Shown piece by piece: positions 10,917 to 23,553 of a stretch of 64,000 nucleotides of DNA (the stretch's first letter is position 1; each line of letters starts with the position of its first letter). Made by a program: the position numbers and the translations under genes. The DNA is taken from assembly GCA_015039365.1 (NCBI GenBank), contig WION01000089.1:1-64000 (forward strand). Reading direction: 5' to 3'. Below the pieces are notes generated by a model. It was not told the origin of the DNA and made no database searches. It saw only the letters and a program-made list of their open reading frames with translations. The stretch comes from Amanita rubescens. Lineage: Eukaryota; Basidiomycota; Agaricomycetes; Agaricales; Amanitaceae.

Positions 10917-13900
10917 TCATGCACAGATTCTCTCATACATACAGATATACGCTTTGGCCTTGAGAACTTCTTCTAACGTTGCAAGCCTCACGTTTGCGTC
11001 GCTGATATATGCCCATTGCCGTGCCGGTCTTGAACCCTTGGATGATGATGAGTTTGAAGGAGATATCGACGGTGCGACCAGAGTCGCCGAGGAAGCAGAA
11101 TTAGCTGAAGACGGTTTTGGCCCTTCCTCACTAACCGCAGGGGAAGCTGAAGCACCCGACGAGCCGGGCGTCACCGGCTGGTCAGGTATCGCCGTGTACG
11201 CAACGTAATGCCCACCGAGCTATAAAAAGTATACGGTTGGTTCCCATCGACTCCGAGATGATAACAGGTAGGTTACGCTTACCATATTACCAACATGCAC
11301 GACAACAGCATATAGCCGGTACATGCATTTCCCATGTTCCTCGCTAAACTCTCGTTTCACATCACCGCCATCGTCATCTGTCTGGTTTGACTCAAACTCT
11401 TCCCTCCGTGGAGCCAAAAAGGGCGTCAAGTCCAAGTATTCCGGGAAAGTCACATAGTCATCTAACTTCTTGAACCCGTAAGTTGGTGTAAACGAGATCA
11501 GCGGCATCTTGTCCACCTGCTGAAACCGCTTTAAATGGATCACGAGCACAGGGGGTGCAGTCGCAATGAGGTAACGCTTGTACGCAGGTCCCATGATGAC
11601 TGGTTTGGGCTTCTTCGGTCTCTTCGCCTCTTTCTTCCTTTCCCTACTCTCAGTTTCTCCGGCTTCACCATTCGTCTCAGGCTGGGCTCCAGTGACAACG
11701 ATATCCAGACCAGGTGGTTCTTCTGCTTTCTCACAGCCACTATCACTGAGCGATCTCGGCTTGGATGATTCCCCCGACCTGGGGGGCGACAATGATGACG
11801 AAGATCCAAGAGAGAGCCTATCATCCGCATCCTCCCCACCACTCCGGCTATCCATTGCGGAGATCGACTCGTCGCTCTCGTTATCCGTCGAATCAACACC
11901 TGCGGTTCCCCGACGAGTAATAGGTGCTCGAGGAATCACCAAAGATTCTCTCTCGCCTACTTGCGACACTGGCCGGGAATACAGTTGACTTAACGGATAA
12001 GGTGGATACGAAGACCTCGGATGTGGGGTCGAGTGAGGCGACACGACAGTGGATGGTATGGATGGCGATGAAGCGTTACGGTGAAGGGTTGATGCATCTA
12101 GTATGGGCGTATTCTCCCGGGAAGAAAGGGCAGAGAGACTGACAAAGTCTGCGCTGTTCGACCGTAGAGGATGTGGGATCCTGGGACGGGAGGGTGGCTC
12201 CAACGGTGATTCTGGACCCGTCGTAGCTATGATAGGTATCGGCATACCGCCGGGCGTGTTGGGCGTCATGGATAACCTCTCATACTCTTCAGGACGCGTA
12301 GTCAACGTTTGCGTAGAAGTCAACAACGAAGTGGGCGACCTCTGGAAGCTCGTCTCGTCTTCTTCCTCGCTGCTACTTTCCTCGTCGTCCATTCCATCTT
12401 CGTGTTCATCCCCTTCTTCTTGTGAATCGCCCCCCTCTCTCTCTTGATAAGCCATCTTCCAACACCGCCGACACCCAACCACGTTTTCGTTATCCAACAC
12501 TTCCACACTCGTGAACAGTCTCAAGCATTCTTCAACCCCGCTAAGCCTGTTCATGCCCAACCACGACGACCACTTGTGCGATGGTCGAGTTTCTCCCGTA
12601 CCCGTACCCGCTGCGCCAACCGCGGCAACGTCTACTTTGCTACCACTCTCGCTCCCTTCAGACCCCTTTTTCGTCCCGCTAGACTTCATAAGAAGCGCAA
12701 ACGGATTCACGAGCGCATGGTGTGAGGGAGCGCTAGCGGCTGGAGGCCATCCACCTGAAGTCGTAGGCGATGATCCCGATCCTGACACGTCAATGTCGGC
12801 CAGAATACGCCTCAGGTACTCCGCTTCTGCGGACGTTGGTGAATGGATATGAAGTTTGTGCTTGTGCTTTAGGGAAACCTTGGGAGTTCCGGAAGGTTTC
12901 TCGTTAAGGTGGAGGAGGGCGTGTGATATCGAGGGACAGCCAGATGGCGTCGTGGTTGGTTTTAGGATAGAGGGTACCACTTTGAGTAGGGGCGACTGGT
13001 AAGGTGGTTGAGAGAGCGGAGAAGACTTGGGTACAGGCAGTGACGAAGGATGATGGTGAATAGCAGGTGGTGATAAACTCGGGGATGAAATGGTTGGCTG
13101 CGTCTTTGTTGGTAATGGGGGTGGCGTGTTGGCATGGTCGCGTCGGGGAGTAGACCTTCCGCTTGGGTCTGGTGACGACTCGCGAGACTTTTTCTTTGCC
13201 CGAACTTCATCAACGACGCCGCTTTCCTTGTCTTTGGCCTGCCATGCTAATATGTTCAACCGCTTTCCAAACTTGACCCATCCATCCTCTTCTTTGTCTT
13301 TCTTCTTTTTCTTCTTTTCATCGCCCTGGAGTAACGTTTCATCGCATGGTTCCGCTTCCTCTTTGACGATGGACCAATCGCTCTCAACCGTCTCATGTGT
13401 ACTCGGCGCCGTCGTATTCGCGTCGTCTCTCCCTGTGCTCCCATCACCACTTCCTTGTTCATCGTCCAGACCTTCCCGCTCTTCACTGCCATCCCGCACC
13501 GTCTCCAATGTCGTCGCCTTGTTCAGGTGACCCAAACTCCTGCTTCTCCTCTTCCGCAGGGAATCTCTTCTGCTCTTAGCATCATCGAGTTTCGTCTCTG
13601 CACTGTCAGCTGGAGGCACAGAAGACGATCTGGGCATTTCAGGTTCAACATGATTAGCTTGGTTCGAGAAGGCCGCGTCATTAAACGTTGTAATGCGCTT
13701 TGCAAATTTCTTGAATCTGTCCCGTCTCCGCTCCCTTCCGTGTTCCTCGTTTTCCGCTTCCTTGACTTTCCCTTTTTCTTTGGTTTCGCCCTTTCCCTTC
13801 TCCTTCACACCACTCAAACTCCTCCCGAGAGAAAACAGGACGGTAGATGAAGCAGAAGGGGGAGGAGAGGTGGATGATGACGCATAATCTTCTGGCTTTA

Positions 13901-14781
13901 TGGAAAGCGAGATATCGTAGAAATCCTCGTATGTCTGGGAGATGCGCTTGCAATTTTGGCAAACGAGGATGCTTGTGAGCTGACCCCCAAAGATCATGTC
14001 CGTAAAAGGAAGTAGGGTACCGGAGGGGGTATCGGAAAGAGACGCTGCAGTAGAAGAACGCCTCCGTTTAGCGCTGTATACGTGTTTTTTCTTTCTGGAT
14101 TTTTTATTCTCTAGTTGGGGTTGTCGTTTTTTGATGACCTGGATACACAATTAGTGCTAGGACCATGCAGAGCATCGAAACGCACGTCTATTTCCTCCAT
14201 CCGGACGGCGTCGAACAGGATACGCATAAATTCGTGGGCATCTTGCTGTGCAAAGTCAAGGTATTGTTGGTATTTCCTTCCGAGGGCATTAAGAAGCGGT
14301 CTGCAGGTGTAAGTTGGTTGTACGGCCGGTGGATGTAGGGACGCACTTGGGGCTGATGGATTCCCTCCTTCCCTCTGACTGTGCGTCCCAAGCACGGTAC
14401 ATAACCGAAAGCAATCGGTCTCCGATTGGCATACAATCTATGTACGTTTGTTCGTGCGGGCCCGCTACGCCATGTCCATTCGTAAGCTGGGGAGATCGGG
14501 CTGGGTCGAGTAAGGGGTAGGTCTTGAGTTCAGTGGATATGGGCGCAAAAGTGGCTAGATCGTGAAGAAGTCTTGTTGCGATAATCTGTGTACGGAGTGA
14601 GCGGTGTCCGCGGTGAGCGAAGAACGGGCCGGAAACTTACGCCCTGGAGAACGGAGTTCATGAAGCAAGTGTTGCCATGGTTGAGGAGGCCCGGGGGTAG
14701 GAAAGCAGCGCGCTCGCGTTCCTCCTTGAGTTTTCGCTGATTGTAGAGCTCTCGAGGTGAGGGCTGCTTGCTCTTTAGCAT
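10917..14781 (-). CDS. ubiquitin carboxyl-terminal hydrolase, USP/UBP family
   Basis: Five exons (14781-14641, 14585-14347, 14300-14186, 14138-11283, 11219-10917) join in frame to about 1,217 residues. The Cys box is GLLNHGNTCFMNSVLQ with catalytic Cys39. The QQDAHEFMR block and the zinc-finger-like FGGQLTSILVCQNCKRISQTYEDF block follow. Near the end come VLVIHLKRFQQ and the His box LGGHYVAYTA, which exists only if the intron 11282-11220 is removed. A large disordered insertion of about 600 residues splits the catalytic domain, as in USP16/USP45-type enzymes. ATG 14781 was chosen; the frame is open further upstream but without an ATG. It should remove ubiquitin from protein substrates. Confidence 0.92.
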
Positions 14782-15502
14782 GGTGGTGACCCGGTGACGG
14801 TGACGGGAAATGGTGCTGGCGAACTGCGGGTCGCACTGCGGCACACGTGGAGATGACGATGGCGGCTCAGCGCTCGGAGGCTGTGATGCGACCACGACAA
14901 ACTGTTCCAGGATTTCCACTGCTACCACTTACAGGCTCAAGCGTTCATCCCTATCTGTCAATGTCACCGCGGATCTCGTCGGAGCGCAGCCGGTCAAAGG
15001 TTATCTTGCCTCCGGTGCCGGTGGCGTCGATTGAAGCCCGATAAAAATCGCGCTTAGCTGTCAGTCACAGTTGGTGCAGCGTTAGGTTAGGACTCGCGCA
15101 GACTTCGATTGCAATGTCTAATATCAGACAACAATGATCAACCTGAATTCAATGTTTCCTGGTGTTTTGATAAAAGGGCCGGGGCCGGCGCACTCGGTGA
15201 TGTACCCCTCACTGATCCAGATCGCCGTCTACAATACGAAGCTCGAATTGAAAATAGCACGCTGCACCTCGGTTGCAAATGGGTGCGTTTGTCGCAAACA
15301 AGAAGCATTTTTGCCAGAGCCATAGAAACTATAGTAACAGTCTACTGGTACATCAAAAGAGAGCATATTTGAAACACATCAGCATCAAGAAAAGTTGTTG
15401 GTACAGCTTGAAGGTGACAAAATTAGGATAACAATTGGAGTTTTATCCTAAGAATGAAGCTTGCATAGGCGTTGTATGATGGGAATGAAGAACATACCAG
15501 AG
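14782..15502. other. shared spacer between USP and GTPase 1
   Basis: This is the presumed upstream region of the USP gene and the 3' side of GTPase gene 1. It recurs in shortened form at about 25,890-26,480. TCAGTCACAGTTGGTGCAGC is present in both copies. No coding feature is seen. Confidence 0.5.
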
Positions 15503-18500
15503 TCAGATATGGGTAATTTGATCATACAAAAACACAAACAGATCATCTGGATCTGAAGGTAACAATGCAGGATTTAGGTGATTCTTCACTTTCTCAACAT
15601 TGCCCTGCTCCTTGAACTGCTTCAAAGCTTCCATCATTGATTCATCAACTGACTTCATCTTCACCCAGAATGCCTGCCTGACAATGATGAGGATAGCTTG
15701 AAAGTGTCAGCTTATAAGAAAGTAAATTGGGCAGGATGCATTACTGGCTAAGATTTGGCAGCCTATGAGCTAATTAAACCAATATTAACTACATTAGTCC
15801 AGATACAAGTTAGAATCTCACAGTTGTGGAAAGCCCATCTGTTTCTTTTCCAAACAACACAAGAATTTCATCCTAAAGATGACAAAGGTGAAATTATAAG
15901 GCCAGTTCAGCATTAGACCTACAACCTGACATGAAGATGAAGATGCCTGCTAAACCATCATCTTGAATTATGTGCTTACCTAAACAGAAGGAAGATTAGA
16001 AAAATTGCTATAAATGAACAGTGGAAGTTGTATTGTACAATCTGTACACAGTAGTATCATCATTAAAATCTAAAATGTTGCACATCTATCCACTTACTGG
16101 CTGTGAAATTCAGATGGAGACATGGCATTGCTAAAAAGAATGAGGGTTTCTCACACCCTGTTTTGATTGGCACCAGATAATATGAGAAGGGACTCTACAA
16201 GTTAAATTTGAAGGACTTACAAACTGTTGTCAATGTCATGTTACACTGAGATCTCTCTACTAGATATATACACAAATTGGCACTTACATTCTATCAGTCA
16301 TAATAAGACTACTGCCTGGATGAAAGAAATGTGCTATGCATGACATACATACTAGGATTCATTGGTGGGATATTTACAGGAACATGAAATGCAGTGCCAC
16401 TCACATTCTATCCATCATTTATACAATGAGACAGCTTGGCAAAAGACAGTGTGATAATGCCACTGACATACTATTTATTATATCGAGTGATGAGGCCCCA
16501 TGCTTGCCAAAAAAATGCTACTTACTACCTGTTATTGATCACAGAAATGGATTTATGAAACTTCCTAATGAATCAAAGTAAGGTGTCACTCACATACTGT
16601 TGACATGGCATGGAATATGTCAAATTATTAAGACCACCTGGCAGCAAAAAGTGTCATGCTGCTCACATGCTATCATGGTTGTTGGATTAAACAATGGTTA
16701 AGATTGCTTTGAAAAGTGCTGTATCACTTACCTGCTGTTGATGACTCTGAGATTATACTTTTAAGCAAGTAAAAGCAAAGTGAGCTTACTACCTGTCAGA
16801 CAAGTCATGATACTCCACAAGTCTTCAAAAAAGAGAATGTCACTCACTCCCTGTTATTAATGGAATAAGATAAAATGGGAACAGATAGTAAAATAGTAGT
16901 ATTACATCTTCCTATTGGTCATGAGCTGGGTATGATTACATGGAAGACAAAAGTGGATTATGCATACCCCCTGGTGATTACAGGATGAGGTCTATTTAAT
17001 AAAGGAAAGAATGGTATCACTTACCGTCTATTTATCATAAGATGAGTTTGCATAGAATATGAAAGTATATTGTCACTCAAATACTGTTAATCATAACATG
17101 AGAAGTGATGGTGGAAAATACAATGCTACTCACTGCCTGACAATTATTAGAGGGGTTGTGATGAAACTGATTGCAAGAAAAAGTGGCTCCTCACTCACTT
17201 CCTATCGGTTATTGAGTTGTGAAGACTAGCCAGTAAATATGATTAATGTGTCACTCACACCCTGTTGTTTATTATATGCTATGAGAGGGGAAAATGGCAG
17301 GAAAAGGTGTAATTGCTCACTTCCTGTTGGAGATTGAATGTGTGGTGTCACTATCTGGTGAAAGTGTGCTCAGGTGCAATATCACTCACTCCCTGTTGGT
17401 CATAGGATTGGACAAGATTAGACTGCCAGAAACAGAAGGTAGAGTGCTACTTGCTTCCTTTTAATCATGACACAATATATGAGATGACATTGTTAGACAA
17501 CTGTTCAATGTCACTTACTAGCTGATCATCAAGAATGAGTTGTGTGTGTGTGATGAAACTGCCTCATGACATCACTTACAAACTTTTGGATTACATACAC
17601 ATGTAAAAATGTGTATAACTTCCTGAAAAAGAAGAAAGGTAGCTCACAAGCTATAGTTCATGTCATGAGATATGCTGAAAGCCTGAAACTGTCTGATGGA
17701 TGGAAGTTCACCCACATCCTATTAGTTATAAAATGGGATTGGTGAGAATGTCCATAGCCTGGGAGGACCAAATGCAGTTTACTCACATACTGGGTAATGT
17801 GAAAAGGTCCAATGAGATTGCCCTGAAGACAAAATTACAAAGTCACTCACATCCTAATGAATATTTGATGAAACAGAACACTACCAGATGAAAGTCACAT
17901 TCACCTTCTGTGGGTCATGGGATGCAACTTTCCAGCAAATACCCAGCAAATATGTTATGCTGCTCACCTCCTGTTTACAGTGGTGTAATGTGGCCATGAG
18001 TTTGCCCAGCAGATGAGATCACAGTGCCACTTACAAGCTAAATATTGTAGTGGTGGCAGATGACAAGGGATTGCCTTGAGAGAAAAGGTGGGGTTGCTCA
18101 CATACTGAATGGGATGTGATGTGATTGTGAATGGAAAATAAAATAACCTCACATTCTAATATGATACCACATGGTAAGACTGCCCACCAGAAAAATAGTG
18201 AAGTTTTACTCACTTCCTGAAGGCAATGAGAAATACTTCATGAAATATGCAGCACTGTCTTACTTTCTGTTGATCATGGATGATATGTGATACATAACTT
18301 ACTTGGCAGGAAAGTGTACATTGCCACTTACTTTCTGTTCAGCATACATATGTATGATGAAGTGCAATGAGATTGCCATTCATGAAGTGAAAAGTCACAT
18401 GTCACACACATACTGTTGGCAAAGAAAGGGGGGATAAATGATGTGTTCAGCATGTTCCAGGAAAAAAAGTACAATGTTACTTACTTCCTGTTAGTCATGG

Positions 18501-21046
18501 AAAGGAATGTGGTAAGACTTGGTGGCAAATAAAAGTCAAGTGTCACCTACATTCTTTGCACCATATGGCATGGGGTTAGGTGATCACTGCCATTGTGGAA
18601 AAACAAGTATGGTATGACTCACTCTCTGTTGGTGATGGAATAATGGAATGAGAATTGCTCAAGAAAATGACACTGTTGTGACTTGCTTCCTGTTGGTCAG
18701 GTATTATTTCTAAGACTGTCCATTAACAAACAAGCAGCACCACTAACTTTCTATGTATATTTAATAGTCAGAGATTCAGAGAAACATGCAGTTATACTTA
18801 TTACTTACAAACTTTTGGCCAATGGTTAAGATGTTGTGATTAAATGTTATGTTTAATAAAATGAAGCATTACCCACCCACTGTTGGTCATGGGATGTTCA
18901 TAAATGTTTGCTTTGCTAATAAAACCAATGCTTCACACACTTTCTAATGCAGACAGTGGGATGCAAGTGAGACTCAATAAATTCTCTACTCACTTCCTAT
19001 TGTTCATGGAATGTAATTTGATGATATTGTTGGTCATAAAATGCTGTTGCTCATTACTCACATGCTGTTAATCATCAGAAGAGACATGATGAGACTACTA
19101 CTTCTTCTTTGTATCACATTGAATGACACTCACATACTGTTAGTTTAAACTGAGACTTGATGAGACTTCATACAAAGATTAGTGTACCGACATCCTGTTG
19201 CAGTTGCAAAGTGAGTGCATGTATGTGCAGAAATAGAGAACTTACATCCTACATATTGGTCATCATGTGAAAAAAGGAATTGCTTATAAGTGCAGAAGCA
19301 CTCACCTCCTGGTACAATGAGCTATCTACATTTCTGAAAGTTAAGTATCACTTACAGTCTGTGTTGGTTGGCATGAGTTATGTGACTAGAAATGGGGAAG
19401 TTACACGCACTTGCTTTTGGTGATGCAATCAGACCTCAGTGGTATCATTCACTGAACATCACATACCCACTTTTGTCCATTGCATTAGATGGGGTTGCAG
19501 GTGCAGTTATAATATTGCTCACTTTCATCAAAAAATGCTAGATTCAACATTGCATTATATTAGTATTCCAGGGTTAAGCAGAATTATGTACATCCTATTT
19601 GTCATGGTATTTAGAAAATAACTTTACAGCAAGGCAGTGCACTCACACTCTGATTCATATTTTTTACCATCTACTATTTGATCTGTGAAAAGCACAGGAC
19701 TTACCTTTTTGATGAACTTGCCTGGGCTTAACTTCTATCTTGTCAAAGGCATTTATACTTACCCAAAAGTATGGAAAGCAGTTGAGGGCATCCCAAATAA
19801 CTTCACTCCATGAACGCCCATGATGAGCCAAGGCTTGTCTGAAAATTGGAATATGAGATTTTATGACACTCACTTAAGGGCTGACTTGACACAAAGATTA
19901 AGATTGTTCATTTGTGTTGAGACAAAAAGCTCATATAGGCTGGAATCATTAATTGCATCAGCAGTTTTCTCACTCAGTTCAGAACAGTCCATCTCTGGTG
20001 TATCCAAGTCTGTTGAGTCAGTGATTAACAAGAAATTTACTGTATCAGGATGTGTGTATCTATCATGAATGTTAATTATTCACACCTTGCAAGCGCACAT
20101 ATGCCTTTGGAGGAAATTGAGCATTTAAGACTTTGGAAAGGAATGCCTCCTGGAAGATAATATCAGCTTTTTCTTCAGCTTTAGACCACCTAGTATCTGA
20201 TCCATCTTGTTCTTCATTCAATTTTGCATATTCCTGAATCACCAGAGCATCAAATTTGGTGAATGCATTCACCAAAGGGACTGTGAACATCCCATTTAGG
20301 ACACATTATCCAAATTCAATAAAAGCAGAAAATTGTCTCAGCTTACCTTTCCCTGTCCCTTTAGTAAAGAACTCAAGTTCTGATGATAAAATGGGGCGAG
20401 AGTCATCCATGGGTATGCAATACCTAAGAAAATGTTGAAACTGGCCATGGCCATATAGAAAAAGTAAAGAATACCAAATTGCATGCAACTGATCTCCAAC
20501 TTCAATTGCAGCAGATTGCCTCTCAATGAATTTCCAAACATCCTGAAGCTCCTTGTTGTCCCCAGCTTCAAATCCCTGTGAATCATGGAAGATAAAGTTA
20601 CTTCCAGGGTAAGTAATCTGGTGCTCTATATCATGTAGGCCTCGCTGAAAATATTGCATATCAATCCTAAGCACAGTTTATGCAGTTTACTCACCTCCAT
20701 TGATGGTGCCAAATGCAATGAAGAAAGTTCTGATTATCTATGTCAAAAGGGTGCCAACCCCATGTAGTACACTGGTGAAGATTGGCAAGCATACCTTCAA
20801 GCTCAACACCATTCTGGTCATATATGATGGGCTTTGTCCCCTTTGCCACACCACAAACCTTCTCAAGGATGGTGGTCTTGCCTGCATTGGCCCTTCCTAT
20901 GATAAGAATACGGAAATGGTGGCATTTGTATCGCTCTTTGAGCACATTAACAGAGCCTACGATGAGAGTTACTAGTAAATGTTAGTAGTGTATGCGGATT
21001 GCGATGTACATGAATCATTTGTGATAGAAGCCTCTGACTGCGACAT
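15503..21046 (-). CDS. P-loop GTPase with single-codon exon array, copy 1
   Basis: The start is ATG 21046 (MSQSEASITNDS), with a first intron ending at TCGTAG. The G domain has the P-loop GRANAGKTT (G1), DSQGFEAG (G3) and TKFD (G4), spread over normal exons down to about 19,750. That part ends in SWSEVIWDALNCFPYFW. The sequence then becomes FIKK (12 bases), about 60 exons of exactly one codon, HFLMK (15 bases), one 6-base exon, a 51-base exon DEILVLFGKETDGLSTT, one more codon and the last exon AFWVKMKSVDE to FLYDQITHI, stop at 15,503. All array exons are multiples of three, so all introns are in one phase. One donor near 17,073 (TTGAGT) looks broken. Related G domains are common in Agaricomycetes; their role is unknown. 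Confidence 0.75.
15735..19735 (-). repeat. microexon-intron array of GTPase 1
   Basis: On the minus strand a unit of about 50-80 bases repeats some sixty times. It consists of a donor GTGAGT/GTAAGT, a variable middle, a pyrimidine- and CAT-rich end, CAG, and one free triplet. On the printed strand this shows as ACTCAC, three bases, CTG, often followed by TTGGTCATGG. Examples of triplets are ttc at 17,330 (GAA), ata at 17,785 (TAT) and cca at 18,872 (TGG). CG dinucleotides are nearly absent. Donors GCAAGT occur near 17,450 and 18,680. The site at 15,974-15,981 reads AG directly followed by GTAAGC, with no base between. Confidence 0.8.
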
Positions 21047-22044
21047 GAGTTTCAAGTTGCTTGCGCTGGACGGACGCAAGTCCTAGATACAGAAGACAGC
21101 CCATCAGAGTGGACCAATGTTTGTGAAGTAGGAAAAAAATACGTTACTAGAGAGCCGTGTTCAAGAAGCAACGAGGTAGGGGTCGAGTTAAAGCGGACAA
21201 TGGAGATAACCGGTAATCAGTTGCGATGCTTACAATCTTGGAACGACTTAGAGTACACACGCCATCTGATGATCTGACAATATATATATGCCGGGCGGCC
21301 CGGGCCTAACTCAGTCTCGTCTCCGAATTTATTCTTTTACCATTTGAAGGAGCGAACTCCAGCTGCCATCTGTAAAGAAGCGCGAACCTTATGACATCAT
21401 TGTCAGATTGTAAAGCTCCCTTCACGCCCACAGATAATGCGGATGGTGTCGATTACACTGTAATCATTGTCTTGTCAACGTGCCCGATCATCGCTGGATC
21501 AGCGGATCCTGCGATCTTGAGATCTGAGGATGAGCACATAGCTGAGGTTGTGCGATCAGTCATTGATTCAACTGCAGCTTGCGATAAACGCAATGAATGC
21601 AGATGTGAACCGTTTGGCGTGTCAATCGCAAACATATGAGACGTTCACGAGATGTTCCTTGAGCACAGGAAAGGGGACGAGCATGAGGGATTATTGAGTC
21701 TGAGCACGGTGACCCATGACAATACAAATGCGATGGTACGAGCTTATAATATACATACTCTTGGAGGGAAGTGGCCATGGCGCGGCTCGGCTGGGGGTCA
21801 ATCCGGCTATGCGGGCTCATTTCCCCTCCTGCCAACCAATAGCTCAGTGCAACGCATAAAACATAACAGAAGGGAATGCCTATTGGTATTGCAATAAGTG
21901 GCTTGATCCACTACAGTCCGGCAACTGATAGTCGCACGCTCGGTCTTAGGTGGGTTGTTTCATGAAATTCTATGCGGCGCCAACCCGAGTTTTGGCCTTA
22001 ATTCTCCCTCTGTATTAAATACGACGTGTGCATTCATCATAAAA
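21047..22044. other. spacer between GTPase 1 and peptidase
   Basis: This spacer is duplicated at 31,541-32,460. Around 21,385-21,440 lies the damaged counterpart of the aspartic-peptidase-like fragment described at 31,799. No intact gene is seen. Confidence 0.5.
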
Positions 22045-23553
22045 CTATGAGGTTCTGTTAGTTTTCGTCAACAGATACAATTTGTTTAGGAGGATTTCAC
22101 CTGCTGCCTAAAGCCCATGTACCTGAAGGCCATTCACCCTCGGGCGTCACCTGAATTGCCCCGAGACATACATGCTCGTTGTTCAAGGGGCCTTGGTTTG
22201 AATGGGTTCCTCCGTGGTTAACAATGGTCCCGAAGAGCATAAAACTAGAATTGCGCATCAATATCAATATGCTCCTTGAGAGCCTTGCTCACCTATCACG
22301 AGTCAACGTCCAATCTTGGCCACCCCATGAAAAACTTATTTTGGGAAATGGGTGTAAGTTACACCTGAGGATCCAATGCCCATTCCTTTTGACAGCAGTT
22401 TCTATCTTGGCGTAGATCTTATCCACCTGTTCTTGAGGGCCAAATATCGCATCCGTTCCACTGACGATAAGTGTCCGCAAATTCTCTGCTATAACTTCTT
22501 CGCCCACTTTGACCTTTCCATTATCGATCGCCCAGTACGATAAGGCTACTTTTTTCAGCCCCACTGCCCCCGCCTTGACGACCCGATGGTACTCGAGACG
22601 ACTTGCGTCAAACAACGCCGGATCCCCAAGCCAGCCGATGAAGAGTTTGGAACCGGTCTCTGCGATGTGGAGGGCAAAGACGTGAGTAAGTCTGTGTTGA
22701 CTGAAGATCTCAGAGATAACAGATTTTTCCTGGCTGAAGGCCAAGGCGGAGAAAGCGAGGCCAAGAATGCTGATTATTTAAATCTCAGCACAAAAATTCA
22801 AGTAGACAGGTAGGAGATCGCTTACCCGTCATATGGCTGATCATCAAAACATTTTGTGAAGCCCGCTAAAGCACCATATTTGTGTCTCACTACTGTTACG
22901 CCTCCAAATATTACTTCGCCTTCGTACAATTTGCTATTTGTATCCGGTGTTTTGCCTTTCAACAAACCCCACACGCCATACTTAGGCCTATATATTCCAA
23001 CCTGACTTGTGTATATCGTTTTCACGTATTTTCTTTGTGAAATCGATTCTGACTGTAACTTGTCTATCTCCAATGTCGTCTTCTGAATTCCCGTCGGCGG
23101 TTTATAAAACTTTGAAGCAACCCAAAGGTCTGATGATCCAGTATCGACTTTCACTTTGAATACAGTGCCAAAGCCCAAAGTGATTTCTGCGACAAAAACG
23201 TTATCGTATTCAAATCGATTTGTTCTGTAGTGCTGGAGATTTATCGTGATCTGCTGCTGGTTTCGCCGTTCAATGGGTGGCGCCGAAACAAACGCTTCGT
23301 CAGTGTGAGGGTCGATATCACTACCCTGTGATTGAAATTCAGCATGTCAATGAAATAAGCATGAAAAATGCCTCCATACCATGGTAAAAGTCTCGTCATC
23401 AATGTAGGGGTAGTAGTTTAATACGCCGTCCGTCGTTAGGTTGTTGCCGAGAGAGACGAAGCCATCCTCGGAGTTGCTTTGTTTGCGACGGGGGCGAGCG
23501 GAGAACGTGACGGTGGCAGTGAGGAGGGTAACCACCAGCTTTGAGAGAATCAT
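22045..23553 (-). CDS. secreted A1-type aspartic peptidase homologue, copy 1
   Basis: The start is ATG 23553; MILSKLVVTLLTATVTFSA looks like a signal peptide. Exons join as FTM|GSDIDPH and QPYDG|ILGLAF. The first catalytic motif is intact: VFKVKVDTGSSDLWVA. At the second catalytic site the sequence is TLIVSGTDAIFGP. Family members have IVD(S/T)GT here, so the Asp codon is cleanly missing. After WTLTRD a further exon encodes MLFGTIVNHGG to GEWPSGTWALGS. The expected last segment then loses frame near 22,045. It was probably derived from a pepsin-like secreted peptidase. Without the second Asp it should not be catalytic, so it is either a pseudoenzyme or a decaying gene. Confidence 0.7.

Noticed and set aside
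15990..16110. A transmembrane-like exon on the minus strand (IVQYNFHCSFIAIFLIF)
   Set aside because: It is open in both copies, but its length of 62 bases would break the phase kept by every other exon, and no extra base is available to restore it.
15735..19735. The array as a plain minisatellite inside one giant intron
   Set aside because: Spacing varies, only splice motifs and triplet boundaries are strictly kept, codons agree between copies better than their surroundings, and no stops occur. It remains the main alternative until RNA is seen.
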